This document shows positions 34,536-43,758 of a stretch of DNA of 57,760 nucleotides, piece after piece; the stretch's first letter is position 1; each line of letters starts with the position of its first letter. The notes under the pieces were generated by a model. It did not search any database, had not been told where the DNA came from, and saw nothing but the letters and a program-made list of their open reading frames with translations. A program made the translations under genes and the position numbers. Origin of the DNA: Leptospirales bacterium (GTDB lineage Bacteria > Spirochaetota > Leptospiria > Leptospirales > Leptonemataceae); assembly GCA_019694685.1 (NCBI GenBank), contig JAIBBM010000027.1:1-57760 (forward strand), given 5' to 3'.

Positions 34536-36353
34536 CTAGAGTATCGGACGGATCGGCAGACTCACTGCTTTTAGATACTGATCGGCCAATGTGGATAGCT
34601 CTTGCATTGATACAGGTTTTGTAAGAAAACCATCCATACCGGCTTCCTCGCACAAGAGGCGATCTTCCGCGCTCGCATTCGCGGTCAGCGCGATGATCTT
34701 CGCTTTGTGACCTCGAGCGCGCAGGATCTTTGTCGCGGTAATGCCGTCCATTTCAGGCATTTGCATGTCCATCAGTATGATTGCGTATGAGTTCCTGGAT
34801 GCCTTGTCGACTGCTTCCTGGCCGTTGATGCATGTTTCGGACGAATAACCGATACGATCGAGCATCATTTGCATGATTCCACGATTTACGTCGTTATCGT
34901 CGGCTACAAGGATGCGGATATGCTTATTGATCAGGTGAGCTTCCGGTCGCAGCTCTCGCATGTGATGTGACTCGATTTCTGCTTTGCCGGCCAGCGGGAA
35001 TTGCAACCTGAAAAAGAAGCGGGAACCTGAGCCAGGTTCGGAATCGACGTCCAGGGCGCCACCCATAAGGCCGACGAGTTGCTTGCAAATCGCGAGGCCC
35101 AGGCCCGTTCCACCAAATTGCCTCGATATTGTGTTGTCTGCTTGCTGAAAAGGTTTGAAGATGCGGGCCTTGTCCGCGTGATTGAGACCGATTCCGGTGT
35201 CTTTGCAGCTGAACAGCAGTCTGACATGCGTGTTTGAGCGTTCTTCCAGGTCCACGCGCAATGCAACAAACCCGTTTGCTGTAAACTTGACCGCGTTGAC
35301 CAGGAGGTTCAGCAATACTTGTTTGAGCTTTGGGCCGTCGCAGACCACGTAACGTGGTAGATTCGGATCGTTTTCCGCGACGACACCAATTTCTTTTTTG
35401 TCTGCCATTGGTCTGATGATTGCCAGTGTATCAGACAGCAACTGTGTTAGATCGCAGACGTGCGGATCTATGTGTACCTTGCGCGCTTCGAGTCTGGAAT
35501 AATCTAGAATTTCATTAATAACTGCCAGTTGCGTATCAGCGCTAAGTCTGATGACTTTAATGCGCTCGCGCTGGTCGGAGGTGAGTTCAGTATCTAACAA
35601 GAGTTCGCTCATTCCGATGATAGAACTTAGAGGTGTGCGAATCTCATGGCTCATGTTGGCCAGGAAAATGGATTTCGCACGATTGGCTTGCTCCGCAGCG
35701 TTTTGTAGCTCGCGAAGGGCGTGTGCGTTTTGGTCTCCTACCAGCAAGCCGTATCCGTTCAGGATGATCATTAGGAATACATTGGTTGCGGCTAGATAGT
35801 AGACCGCAAAGCCCCTCAGGGCAAACATGTCCTCCTCTTCAGAAAGGTATATCGCGAGGACTGCTCTTGTAAGGGCCAGTAGTCCCAGCGAGCCAAACGC
35901 TACCCCAAAAACGATTACAACTCGCGATCGAACGTCCCTGGGCATGTTTGTGGCGACCCACGCGAGCAAGAAACATTGGCCGGAAAAGGCGAGGCTCATG
36001 AGCTGGATTCGCTCCCGTAGCGAAGCAAGATGCGCCGTTGCATTGAAAACGATCATTGCCGCGAGCGACCAATACAGCATCAATCGAGAAATTCGCCGAC
36101 CGCGCAAGAATCTTTGCAGACTCGCCTCTATGAGTGGCGCGACCAGCAACAAGAGCGTATTAGCACCGTTTACCGACAGTAGATCCGGGATGGTTCCGCG
36201 CATGCTAACAAGCAAATTACCCAAACACAATGCGATCGCTCCGAGATTCCATTGCATTCCCTGCCTGCGGTCTCTGTGTATGGAGAGCCAGGAGATGAGT
36301 AAACCCGTCAATGCAGTGAGGCTAAGAGATAAGTAAAGTGTGCGTACGTCCAT
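34536..36353 (-). CDS. Hybrid sensor histidine kinase with receiver domain
   Basis: A 605-residue protein. Residues 1-205 hold about seven membrane segments. The kinase core begins with the H-box [18 protein letters not shown] (phospho-accepting His at 236) and has an N-box ([16 protein letters not shown]), a G1 segment ([10 protein letters not shown]) and a G2 segment ([15 protein letters not shown]). The C-terminal receiver (from about residue 478, [18 protein letters not shown]) has its phosphoryl aspartate in [14 protein letters not shown]. No Hpt domain is seen. The multi-pass sensor lacks an obvious periplasmic domain, so it probably senses within the membrane. Confidence 0.95.
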   Translation of the reverse strand: MDVRTLYLSLSLTALTGLLISWLSIHRDRRQGMQWNLGAIALCLGNLLVSMRGTIPDLLSVNGANTLLLLVAPLIEASLQRFLRGRRISRLMLYWSLAAMIVFNATAHLASLRERIQLMSLAFSGQCFLLAWVATNMPRDVRSRVVIVFGVAFGSLGLLALTRAVLAIYLSEEEDMFALRGFAVYYLAATNVFLMIILNGYGLLVGDQNAHALRELQNAAEQANRAKSIFLANMSHEIRTPLSSIIGMSELLLDTELTSDQRERIKVIRLSADTQLAVINEILDYSRLEARKVHIDPHVCDLTQLLSDTLAIIRPMADKKEIGVVAENDPNLPRYVVCDGPKLKQVLLNLLVNAVKFTANGFVALRVDLEERSNTHVRLLFSCKDTGIGLNHADKARIFKPFQQADNTISRQFGGTGLGLAICKQLVGLMGGALDVDSEPGSGSRFFFRLQFPLAGKAEIESHHMRELRPEAHLINKHIRILVADDNDVNRGIMQMMLDRIGYSSETCINGQEAVDKASRNSYAIILMDMQMPEMDGITATKILRARGHKAKIIALTANASAEDRLLCEEAGMDGFLTKPVSMQELSTLADQYLKAVSLPIRPIL

Positions 36354-36451
36354 CTAGCTGTTTGCGCATGCTCTGACGCGTGCAGAGGTGCGCGTTCATC
36401 ATGGCATCTATGGAACGGGGGTCAAATGATTTCCCGCTGTTGGAACGAAAT

Positions 36452-36473
36452 CGCGGCCGGAGAACCGGCCGCG
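36452..36473 (-). terminator. Strong hairpin terminator after Lys/Asp-repeat gene
   Basis: A 9-bp stem, CGCGGCCGG and CCGGCCGCG, with a 4-base loop lies 17 bases downstream of the Lys/Asp-repeat gene on the minus strand and is followed by ATTTCGTT. It probably ends that transcript. Confidence 0.6.
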
Positions 36474-36489
36474 TTGGATCAAGGAACTC

Positions 36490-37047
36490 TTACTTGTTCT
36501 TGTCTTTATCTTTCTTATCTTTGTCTTTTTTCTCTTTGTCGCGCTTCTCTTTATCTTTTCTTTCTTTGTCCTTCTTTTCCTTGTCTTTCTTCTCTTTGTC
36601 GCGCTTCTCTTTGTCCTTATCTCTCTTGTCCTTGTCCTTATCTTTGTCTTTGTTCTTGTCTTTATCTTTATCGCGATTCTTGTCTTTGTCCTTGTTGCGG
36701 TCTTTGTCCTTATCCTTGTCCCGCTTGTCCTTATCTTTGTCTTTGTTCTTGTCTTTGTCTTTATCGCGATTTTTATCTTTGTCCTTGTCGCGGTTCTTGT
36801 CTTTGTCACGGTCGCGACGGTCGCGGTCTCCCTGGTCGTTTGCTTTGCCAGGCTTTGCGCGGCAGTATGAATCTACCTTTACGCCTGCCTGCGTGGTGTA
36901 TCCGTTCACCCAGGTGCAATCGTCATTTTTTTCGCACTGTGATTGGGACAAATTGGTGCACTGAGAATCTGCCTGGATCGTTCGCGTTGCAGCCAGACCG
37001 AATACAAACCCGACGAGGGTGATGATCGTTTGGATCTTTAACTTCAT
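36490..37047 (-). CDS. Secreted protein with Cys-rich head and Lys/Asp repeat tail
   Basis: A 185-residue protein with a signal peptide (residues about 1-26), a short cysteine-rich domain (residues about 28-64: QCTNLSQSQCEKNDDCTWVNGYTTQ to DSYCRAKPGK) and a tail of about 115 residues made almost only of K, D, R, N and E. The tail is built from DKDK-type units such as NRDKDKDK and, later, RDKEKKDKEKKDK. It would be a disordered, highly charged polyampholyte. The DNA repeat has drifted, so it is older than a fresh slippage expansion. A good sigma-70 promoter lies upstream and a strong hairpin downstream, so it is monocistronic. Confidence 0.85.
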   Translation of the reverse strand: MKLKIQTIITLVGFVFGLAATRTIQADSQCTNLSQSQCEKNDDCTWVNGYTTQAGVKVDSYCRAKPGKANDQGDRDRRDRDKDKNRDKDKDKNRDKDKDKNKDKDKDKRDKDKDKDRNKDKDKNRDKDKDKNKDKDKDKDKRDKDKEKRDKEKKDKEKKDKERKDKEKRDKEKKDKDKKDKDKNK

Positions 37048-37067
37048 GAAAGGAACCTTCCTGAAAC

Positions 37068-37096
37068 GTATTACTAAGCCTTAGACATCGCGTCAA
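37068..37096 (-). promoter_or_regulatory. Sigma-70 promoter of Lys/Asp-repeat gene
   Basis: On the minus strand TTGACG (37096-37091), a 17-base spacer and TAATAC (37073-37068) form a near-consensus promoter 20 bases before the start codon. Confidence 0.7.
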
Positions 37097-37173
37097 AGCC
37101 CAGGGTTCAACCCTTTTTTGTGGCGATCACTTGCAGGAAGCGATCAGGTTTTTGTTCGCGGCCGTTTAGAAAT

Positions 37174-38559
37174 TTAAGATTTTGCCGATGTTTGTCCGGT
37201 TTCGGTTTCTCTCAGCGTCAGGCCAACCAGAAGCCAGAATGGCAGTAGAACCGCATCGTCCAGAAAGTAACACTGATACAAGCCTGCGATGAGTAGTCCC
37301 GGCGCGCCAAAGCGAAAGATGGCCCGGCCTGCTGGTTTGATCGCTCTGTGGATGAGCATTGCGAAGAATACAATGTAAGAAATAAAAGCAGGGATTCCGG
37401 CGATCGCCAGTATGTGAAGTGGATCGCTGTGCGAATGTCCTCTTTGCAGAGTTTCATTCGCGTACCACAGACCAGGGTGTTGTTTGCTTACATTGAGCAG
37501 AATGGATTCTACCGATTCCTGAAAATGTCCTGCGCCAACTCCCAGCCATGGATGAGACCGGATCACTTCCCACGAAGCATTCCAGAGCAGTACTCTCTGG
37601 TAGTCTGTGTGCTTTTGTTGTCCGGACAGAGCGATCACCAGAGCGCGAAGTCTCTCATGCAGGAGATCCGCGAAAATAAAAAGTCCGCCAAACGCCAGTA
37701 AGGCGATCACCGCTGGGATCAGCAGATAGAGAGCCTTCTTTTTCCAGTGAAACCTGGAGTAATAGTAAACAGTCAGCGCAATGACAAAAATAGTTCCGAG
37801 GATGGCGGATCTTGCGTTGTTGATCATGAAAACCACGCACGCCGCACCAAAAATCATAATCGCAATCAGAGTCTGTTTCTTTGAATCTGAAGTGTATCGT
37901 ATGATCGGGTTCATCGCGCGCAAAAACAGAATCGGCATGGCCATCATCAGTAAAGCGCCATACGTCAGATGGGAATGAAGGAAACCAACTGGCAGATAAA
38001 TATGGAACATCAGAGGAGTGCCCGCAAGGAATGTTCCCGCATGATGCTGGTATCTTGCCTGCATGTTGCCTTCCCAGCCATGCATCAAATGATAAGGAAT
38101 GTTGCTGAGCCTGTATCTGCTGAAGATGCCAATGAGTCCCGAAACGATCAGGATTCCAATCGCAATGTATGTTAGTTTTTCAATGGTCTTTCGCCGATCT
38201 TCGTCTTCTGAAAAAGCGAAAACCCAGAATGCCATCAAGATGAGAAATACGTCTTTGATTTCGCGCGAAAGCCCTTGCTTGATGAATGCAAATCCGCCTC
38301 CCGAAAAGGAAAGAAGGATCAGAGACAACAGTTCGAGACCATAGATGCAGAGCCCTGCGATCAAAAGACGCGGCCATGGGAAACGCGGAACATCCGAACG
38401 AGCCACAATTCCTGCCATCCAGGCGATCGCCGCGAAGCTGATTCCGGCCTGGGAAAGGCTGATGGAGACAGGAAAGCTCACAACGGATACTGCTCCGCAG
38501 TACCAGGCGATTCGGTAAAAAAGACTTCGATCTTTCAATATTGTTTGCGTCTGAATCAA
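37174..38559 (-). CDS. O-antigen ligase/polymerase family membrane protein
   Basis: A 461-residue protein with about eleven membrane segments and the Wzy_C-type loop. The key motif is near residues 350-390: WLGVGAGHFQESVESILLN, then WYANETLQRGHSHSDPLHILAIAGIPAFISY, the conserved histidine-containing loop of O-antigen ligases and polymerases. It probably transfers or polymerises polysaccharide at the outer face of the inner membrane. No glycan genes are adjacent, apart from the distant DUF2079. It is divergent from the 38583 gene with a 23-bp gap. Confidence 0.88.
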   Translation of the reverse strand: MIQTQTILKDRSLFYRIAWYCGAVSVVSFPVSISLSQAGISFAAIAWMAGIVARSDVPRFPWPRLLIAGLCIYGLELLSLILLSFSGGGFAFIKQGLSREIKDVFLILMAFWVFAFSEDEDRRKTIEKLTYIAIGILIVSGLIGIFSRYRLSNIPYHLMHGWEGNMQARYQHHAGTFLAGTPLMFHIYLPVGFLHSHLTYGALLMMAMPILFLRAMNPIIRYTSDSKKQTLIAIMIFGAACVVFMINNARSAILGTIFVIALTVYYYSRFHWKKKALYLLIPAVIALLAFGGLFIFADLLHERLRALVIALSGQQKHTDYQRVLLWNASWEVIRSHPWLGVGAGHFQESVESILLNVSKQHPGLWYANETLQRGHSHSDPLHILAIAGIPAFISYIVFFAMLIHRAIKPAGRAIFRFGAPGLLIAGLYQCYFLDDAVLLPFWLLVGLTLRETETGQTSAKS

Positions 38560-38582
38560 TCAGGGGAACTGTCAGCAAAAAT

Positions 38583-39254
38583 ATGGAACGCAGATTGGTC
38601 ACCGGTTTGGCGCTCGCTGTGTTTGTTGCCTCGGGGTTGTTTCTTCTATACAAAGTGCGCAGCGAGGAACAGGATTTCCTGGGCTATCAGGGGCGCACTG
38701 CCATTAGCACCAATTCTATCTTTGATCCTGCTCTGAGTCCAGAGCTTGCCATTGATTCTGACAGGAAGACTTTCTGGAAGGAGTCTATGCCAGGAGTCCA
38801 GGGCACCTGCACGAATGAAACGCGCACAGCTCCTGAATCTGACACGAGGCCGCCGTGCTTGTTTCTTCTGATCGATGCTGGATTTTCGCACAGACCCGGG
38901 CGTCCTCCTGAGCCAGATATGCCGGTTTCTTTGACTCTCGAACCAGGCCCCGCCGAATATGCTCGCCCACGCGCAGTGAGGGTCGTGTTCTTTGATCAAG
39001 AAATCGTGGATATGGACCGCGAATTCAGGCTTCCCACATCTCCCGTTTTCCTGGCAGAGAAATCTTTCGTTCTTTCGGATGGAATCAATCATTTGCCTCT
39101 GGATTTTCTGCCGCCCGCGCGCGTGACTGCAGTGTATCCGGGGTCTGTGCGAAAGCTCTGGGTTCGCGTTGAAATAGAATCTGTGTATCCCGGTTCTAAG
39201 TATTCAAATACAGTTGGTATTTCTGAACTATTTGTGGAGAGAAAGAAACAATGA
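38583..39254 (+). CDS. Hypothetical anchored protein upstream of YihY-like gene
   Basis: A 223-residue protein with an N-terminal hydrophobic anchor (LVTGLALAVFVASGLFLLYKV). The mature part has a segment like the discoidin or F5/8-type C fold (SPELAIDSDRKTFWKE, as in AIDGDxxTxW motifs), then PDMPVSLTLEPGPAEYARPRAVRVVFFDQE, a typical beta-sandwich. It overlaps the YihY-like gene by 4 bp (ATGA), so the two are co-translated; since that gene has a large periplasmic domain, this protein may be a partner. The start at 38583 follows the signal pattern. Confidence 0.65.
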   Translation: MERRLVTGLALAVFVASGLFLLYKVRSEEQDFLGYQGRTAISTNSIFDPALSPELAIDSDRKTFWKESMPGVQGTCTNETRTAPESDTRPPCLFLLIDAGFSHRPGRPPEPDMPVSLTLEPGPAEYARPRAVRVVFFDQEIVDMDREFRLPTSPVFLAEKSFVLSDGINHLPLDFLPPARVTAVYPGSVRKLWVRVEIESVYPGSKYSNTVGISELFVERKKQ

Positions 39255-41167
39255 GCGCGGCTGAAGTCTTTCGCATTTTGAAGCGAACCTGGGAGCGCTT
39301 CAACGAAGACGGCTGCTACTATCGCGCGAGTGCGATTGCCTATGCTCTGGTTCTATCTGCGATTCCACTGATGACCATCCTTGTGAAATTTGCGCAGGTG
39401 GATCAAGAAACCATCCGTGCGTATCTGTCGCGATTTATGGGAGCGTATGGAATTCAGGATTCATCTGAATTCTTGCACGCTCTGGATGAGATCCTGAGCC
39501 GCGCGGACAGCATCGCGCTCGTTGGTGTGATCTTCATGATCATTTCCGCCACAAGCATTTTGCGGCATCTGGAAGATTCATTCAATCACATTGCTCGTTC
39601 CCACGTAGAGCGTCCGCTGCACTATAGATTTGCTTTTTATATTTCCGGGCTCATTCTTGTTCCTGCATTTACAACAGTGACTGCCGGGACCATGCAATAC
39701 TTTCTCAGCCAGTTAAAGCCACCCGAATGGAAATCCATGACGTTAAACGACGATACTCTGTGGATGCTTGGCAAGAAACTCGCATGGAAACAGGCAAAGG
39801 GGGAAGGATCGTTTCATCTTGAGACAAAGATTGATAAACACGCACCTTACAAGGATGTCTATTTCGATCTGCAGACGGGCCGCTCTGGAAGATCCTGGGA
39901 AATTCTGGGGGAAGTGCCGCCTCGCTCTCTAGAGGCAAAAGACATTCGTCTTCTTTCTCGCATTGACTCAGCAGACGGCGTGCTCTACATACTGGGAGAA
40001 ACCGGAGCAGTTTATTTTTCGAACGACAATGGCCAGACGTTTGACTACAGACTCTTCGCATTCAAGGGCGCAAGCGGGCTCAGGCGTCCTATTTTCGAGG
40101 ATCTACTTGCTTTGCCCGGAAAACGAGCGCTCGTTCTTGCCACAGTCGGTTCTCGTTCTTGCCTCGTTGATTTCAAAGAGAATGCATACGGCATGCAGTG
40201 CTTTTCTACCGTCTATAACAACATCGTCCAAATCCCGAATGGAAAGAAGAGCGAAATATACATCACTGGAACAGCTCGCGTACTGCGCTCAGACGACGGC
40301 GGAGTTACGTGGAACGGGCCCTTTGACGAAAGATATGGTTCGCGTACTTTGATGATCAACACAATGGCGCGTGACGGGAAAGGGCAGACTTTTTTTGGAG
40401 GCGGATCTCTCTGGATTCGCGATCAGAAAGGACAGCTCTTTCTTCCGGAGCTTCGCGCGGAACATGACATCATCGGGATGCACATAGACAAAGATGGGCA
40501 GGGTTTTGTGTACGGAGACGATGAATTGTTTCGCTACACCAATGATGCGGGCCGCACCTGGTATGCTCCTTCCAACCGAATCTTAAAGAATACTACCTTT
40601 TATTCGCACCAGGTTTTACCAAACGGCGATGTGGTTCTGGCCGGAGAAAACGAAACGTACGTGTTACTCGGAGAGCCACACGTGACTATGGAAAGAGACA
40701 AAAGCGGTCATGCATTCGTTGAGTTTCAAATCAAACAGGAAGATCATGCGTCTCTTGTGGTTGCCTTTCTTCTTCGCGCCACTCTGTGGATGATTCTCTA
40801 CGGAATCGTTTTTGGTCTGCTTTCTCTTGGTTATAAGTACATCCCCACTCATCCAATTTCCAGAGAGTCGGCGGCAGTGGGTGGACTCTTCACTGCCACC
40901 ACCTTGATTGGATTTGTAATTGGATTTCAGGTCTGGGTGACTGGATTTGCAAATACGGGTAGACTCTATGGAGTGTGGGCTGTGATCCCCGTCGGGATGA
41001 TCCTTCTGATTTTCTGCACTCAGATTCTTTTCTTTGGGCTGGAGCTTGCCTGTGTTCTAGATGAGCGTCGCACGCAGGACGCATATCCCGAGGCGGGCGG
41101 AGTGAGACTCAGCGTTCCTCTGAAAGTGGAAGTCCCACTCGTGCGTGCGAAGAAACCGCGCAAGTGA
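39251..41167 (+). CDS. YihY/BrkB-type membrane protein with inserted Asp-box propeller
   Basis: The 638-residue protein has the YihY/BrkB fold in two halves: residues 1-153 with early segments (YYRASAIAYALVLSAIPLMTILV, IALVGVIFMIISATSILRHLEDSFNHI) and residues about 502-605 (FLLRATLWMILYGIVFGLLSLGYKYIPT, AAVGGLFTATTLIGFVIGFQVWV, VIPVGMILLIFCTQILFFGLELACV). Between them, residues about 155-500 form a soluble insert with three Asp-box motifs: SNDNGQTF (257-264), SDDGGVTW (347-354) and TNDAGRTW (430-437), as in sialidase-like and HCF136-like beta-propellers. A normal YihY has about 290 residues. The propeller should lie in the periplasm. Coupled to the gene before by 4 bp. Confidence 0.9.
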   Translation: MSAAEVFRILKRTWERFNEDGCYYRASAIAYALVLSAIPLMTILVKFAQVDQETIRAYLSRFMGAYGIQDSSEFLHALDEILSRADSIALVGVIFMIISATSILRHLEDSFNHIARSHVERPLHYRFAFYISGLILVPAFTTVTAGTMQYFLSQLKPPEWKSMTLNDDTLWMLGKKLAWKQAKGEGSFHLETKIDKHAPYKDVYFDLQTGRSGRSWEILGEVPPRSLEAKDIRLLSRIDSADGVLYILGETGAVYFSNDNGQTFDYRLFAFKGASGLRRPIFEDLLALPGKRALVLATVGSRSCLVDFKENAYGMQCFSTVYNNIVQIPNGKKSEIYITGTARVLRSDDGGVTWNGPFDERYGSRTLMINTMARDGKGQTFFGGGSLWIRDQKGQLFLPELRAEHDIIGMHIDKDGQGFVYGDDELFRYTNDAGRTWYAPSNRILKNTTFYSHQVLPNGDVVLAGENETYVLLGEPHVTMERDKSGHAFVEFQIKQEDHASLVVAFLLRATLWMILYGIVFGLLSLGYKYIPTHPISRESAAVGGLFTATTLIGFVIGFQVWVTGFANTGRLYGVWAVIPVGMILLIFCTQILFFGLELACVLDERRTQDAYPEAGGVRLSVPLKVEVPLVRAKKPRK

Positions 41168-41170
41168 GTC

Positions 41171-41962
41171 ATGGACGTTTCGCATCTCTTTATCTGGGAA
41201 AGCAGGGTACTGTTTCTCGCAAAAGGCCTTCGCGCAGAAGCGCACGCTCATTACAATGCCTCTTTGATTATTTCCGCAGATAAGCCTTTTGAAATTCGCA
41301 CTCCCGAGCGCGGCTACGGTGGCCTCGAATGCGTTTTAATATCGCCTAACGTATACCACGAACTTCGCGCAGAGAAAAGCTCCATGATTGTGCTGCAAAT
41401 TGATCCACTGGGTGCAGAATATAGAGCGCTTGCAAATGCACTGGGAGGAGAGGGCATCATTCAAGCACAGCGACCCGATGGCATTGAAAAGGAGCTTTCT
41501 ATTCTTCTGGATCCGGCCTCTTCCCGCTGTGAGTCCGCGGCGGCCTTTGTTCGCATGCTTCTCATGCGAACAATTCACTACGAAGAGATGCCTCATACTG
41601 TAGATCCACGGGTGGCCAGGTTGATCGCCTTACTCAAGGAACACATCAGCGAAGACATGCCAGAAACTGTGTCCGTGCAGGAAGCGGCCGCTCATGTTGG
41701 ACTGTCTGCGGATCGTTTGATGCATTTGTTTAAGGAAGAAATGGGCCTGCCCATTCGCAGATATGTGCTGTGGCTCAAGCTTCGCCGGGCAGTCATGTTA
41801 ATGCGCACAGAGGGAATTCGGATGACGGAGGCTTCGCATGCGGCCGGTTTTGCGGATTCTGCGCACTTGAGCCGAACTTTCAAAGATATGTTTGGCATTC
41901 CTCCTTCATTTTTTTTCGCAAATGACAGATTCGTTCAAGTGAATCAGTGCGAAGTGTGGTAG
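41171..41962 (+). CDS. AraC family transcriptional regulator
   Basis: A 263-residue regulator. The C-terminal 100 residues are a two-helix-turn-helix AraC domain (VQEAAAHVGLSADRLMHLFKEEMGLPIRRYVLWLKLRRAVMLM, then TEASHAAGFADSAHLSRTFKDMFGIPPS). The N-terminal half is a short cupin-like sensor (HYNASLIISADKPFEIRTP). It follows the YihY-like gene after only 3 bp, so it may belong to the same operon, and precedes an Mpo1-like gene. The ligand is unknown. Confidence 0.92.
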   Translation: MDVSHLFIWESRVLFLAKGLRAEAHAHYNASLIISADKPFEIRTPERGYGGLECVLISPNVYHELRAEKSSMIVLQIDPLGAEYRALANALGGEGIIQAQRPDGIEKELSILLDPASSRCESAAAFVRMLLMRTIHYEEMPHTVDPRVARLIALLKEHISEDMPETVSVQEAAAHVGLSADRLMHLFKEEMGLPIRRYVLWLKLRRAVMLMRTEGIRMTEASHAAGFADSAHLSRTFKDMFGIPPSFFFANDRFVQVNQCEVW

Positions 41963-41986
41963 AGTTCATCATCGGGGGTTATGATC

Positions 41987-42463
41987 ATGAAAAACGTTCA
42001 ACAATGGTTCGATGAATACGCAGAAAGCCACAGAAATGAGACCAACCAGACCATACACTGGATCTGCATTCCTCTCATTATGTTCAGTACTCTTGGATTG
42101 TTCTGGGCTGCCTCTGACTATGTGGTTTCAGCCACCGGCATTTCTTTGCCATACTATGTGAACCTGGCCAGCTTGCTTTTGCTCGTAGGGATGACCTGGT
42201 ATCTGGTGATGTCCGTGAGATTGTTTCTGGCAATGGTTCCTGTGGCAGCGCTGATGGTGTATGGGCTCTGGATTCTGAAGATCAACGCGATGCCTGTGGC
42301 AGTGATCTGCGGAGCGATCTGGATTTCTGCCTGGATTGGCCAGTTCATTGGCCACAAGATAGAAGGAAAGAAGCCTTCTTTCTTCAAGGACATTCAGTTT
42401 TTGCTGGTGGGCCCTTTCTGGCTGATGGGAAAGCTATTTAAGAAACTGGGAATTGCGTACTGA
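41987..42463 (+). CDS. Mpo1-like (DUF962) membrane protein
   Basis: A 158-residue protein with four membrane segments and the DUF962 signature: HRNETNQTIHWICIPLIMFS near the N-terminus and IGHKIEGKKPSFFKDIQFLLVGPFWL near the C-terminus. In yeast, Mpo1 is an Fe(II)-dependent dioxygenase acting on 2-hydroxy fatty acids, with these histidines as metal ligands. Bacterial members are poorly studied. I prefer the second ATG (41987), because GGGGG is then at a normal distance of eight bases; the first ATG is at 41981. Confidence 0.88.
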   Translation: MKNVQQWFDEYAESHRNETNQTIHWICIPLIMFSTLGLFWAASDYVVSATGISLPYYVNLASLLLLVGMTWYLVMSVRLFLAMVPVAALMVYGLWILKINAMPVAVICGAIWISAWIGQFIGHKIEGKKPSFFKDIQFLLVGPFWLMGKLFKKLGIAY

Positions 42464-42479
42464 GCGTTCTCACAAACGA

Positions 42480-43571
42480 TTACCTTCGCACTTGTTTCTT
42501 TTTCGATGGGCGCCTTTTCGCAGTGGGCGCCTCAGTTTTTAGAACTGCCTGGAAGTAGTCTCCCACAACCCGGTCGCACCAGGGCTTCGCCTTCCATCCT
42601 TCGAAATAAGCGACATGACTTCCTCTCTTCGTGTGAACGAGCATAGTGTGTGGAAGATTCTCGAGCCAGTGCAAGTTCTCAAGCACGTTTAGATTTACGC
42701 AAATGGGATCATCTTGTGAGTTCAGTATGAGAAGTGGAGTGCGAATGTTCTTTGCCACTTTGATCGGATTCGAAAATCGGTAGTATTCTTCTTTTGTTTT
42801 GTATCCTGCGATTGCATGGATTCTGTCCTGAAACTCGCCAATGGTTTGCGCCTGCATTGCATGATCGAAGCCGTGCACTCTAGAAAGGCTGTCATAATGT
42901 CTCTTTAGAAAATAGCTGATCAATCGTTGGCCCATGATTTTGCTGTAGACTGGATGAATGCGATGAAATGCTTTTTCAATGTCGTAAGCGGGAGAAATGG
43001 CTGCGGCAGCCATGAATTTACTCTTCTTGCCGGACTCGCCCAGATATCTGGCAAGCAAACCTGACCCGGCTGAAATTCCAATGCCGAATAACGGTGCTCC
43101 AGGGAATTTTTTCTGAATGAATGCAAGTTGCTCTGAAAGGTCAGATGTGGAACCCATTGTGTTGATCTTTGGTTTTCCAAGCGGAAGGTTTCCGTGTCCT
43201 CGCCTGATGCAGACCACTGCAGTCCAACGCAGGGATACGCGTACATACTCCACAATTCCTTTTACGTCCTGTTCATCTCCGCTGATTGTATGAAAGATCA
43301 CTACGATCGGCATGATGCTTTTCTTCTTGTTTTTCAGAAGAGCGTTCTGTTCGTTCCAGCCAGACCATGCCAGGCCAGTGATGCCTCCATCCTTCATTCG
43401 AAGCTGGTCTATTCTGTCGAACGGATAGTCTTTGGATCTGTATTCCCTGAACAATAACAGAAGAAGCATCAGGTGATTGTTGAAGCACCAGGGCGTAGGA
43501 TGGTAGGCTCGGGTGAGGACAGGGACTTCTCTCAAAATCTGATCATGAAATTCATTTTCTTGAAAATGCAA
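42480..43571 (-). CDS. YheT-like alpha/beta hydrolase
   Basis: A 363-residue hydrolase of the YheT/ABHD1-3 group. The opening HPTPWCFNNHLMLLLLLF is characteristic, followed by IMPIVVIFHTISGDEQDVKGIVEYVRV (oxyanion region), VVCIRRGHGNLPLG and the nucleophile elbow GIGISAGSGLLARYLGE, with Ser in GISAG. The acid is probably in LILNSQDDPICVN and the histidine in KRGSHVAYFEG. The family consists of esterases, lipases or acyltransferases with poorly known substrates. A basic C-terminal tail (KRRPSKKKQVRR) is present. Confidence 0.88.
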   Translation of the reverse strand: MHFQENEFHDQILREVPVLTRAYHPTPWCFNNHLMLLLLLFREYRSKDYPFDRIDQLRMKDGGITGLAWSGWNEQNALLKNKKKSIMPIVVIFHTISGDEQDVKGIVEYVRVSLRWTAVVCIRRGHGNLPLGKPKINTMGSTSDLSEQLAFIQKKFPGAPLFGIGISAGSGLLARYLGESGKKSKFMAAAAISPAYDIEKAFHRIHPVYSKIMGQRLISYFLKRHYDSLSRVHGFDHAMQAQTIGEFQDRIHAIAGYKTKEEYYRFSNPIKVAKNIRTPLLILNSQDDPICVNLNVLENLHWLENLPHTMLVHTKRGSHVAYFEGWKAKPWCDRVVGDYFQAVLKTEAPTAKRRPSKKKQVRR

Positions 43572-43758
43572 AACTGGTTTATGAGAAACGGAGTAGAAGT
43601 AGTAGGCACAGAGCAGTGCCAGAAAGCCTACGCCCGCGCAGATGGTAAGTACGATCGGTTCCAGTGTTTTGCTCCTGAAATCCGAAGTACAGAATCTACT
43701 TCAGCCCACCTCTCATTTTTTAACTTGCGGTTGTTCCGTCCTCAAGTACGAAGGGCAT

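Noticed and set aside
36380..37022. Two long plus-strand frames, Leu/Ser-rich and Cys/Leu-rich
   Set aside because: They are antisense to the Lys/Asp-repeat gene; the repeat DNA lacks stops in several frames, and the gene on the minus strand has a signal peptide, promoter and terminator.
37110..37125. Inverted repeat AGGGTTCAACCCTTTTTT as a terminator
   Set aside because: The T-run is on the plus strand, where no gene ends; loop size of one base is too small for a good hairpin.
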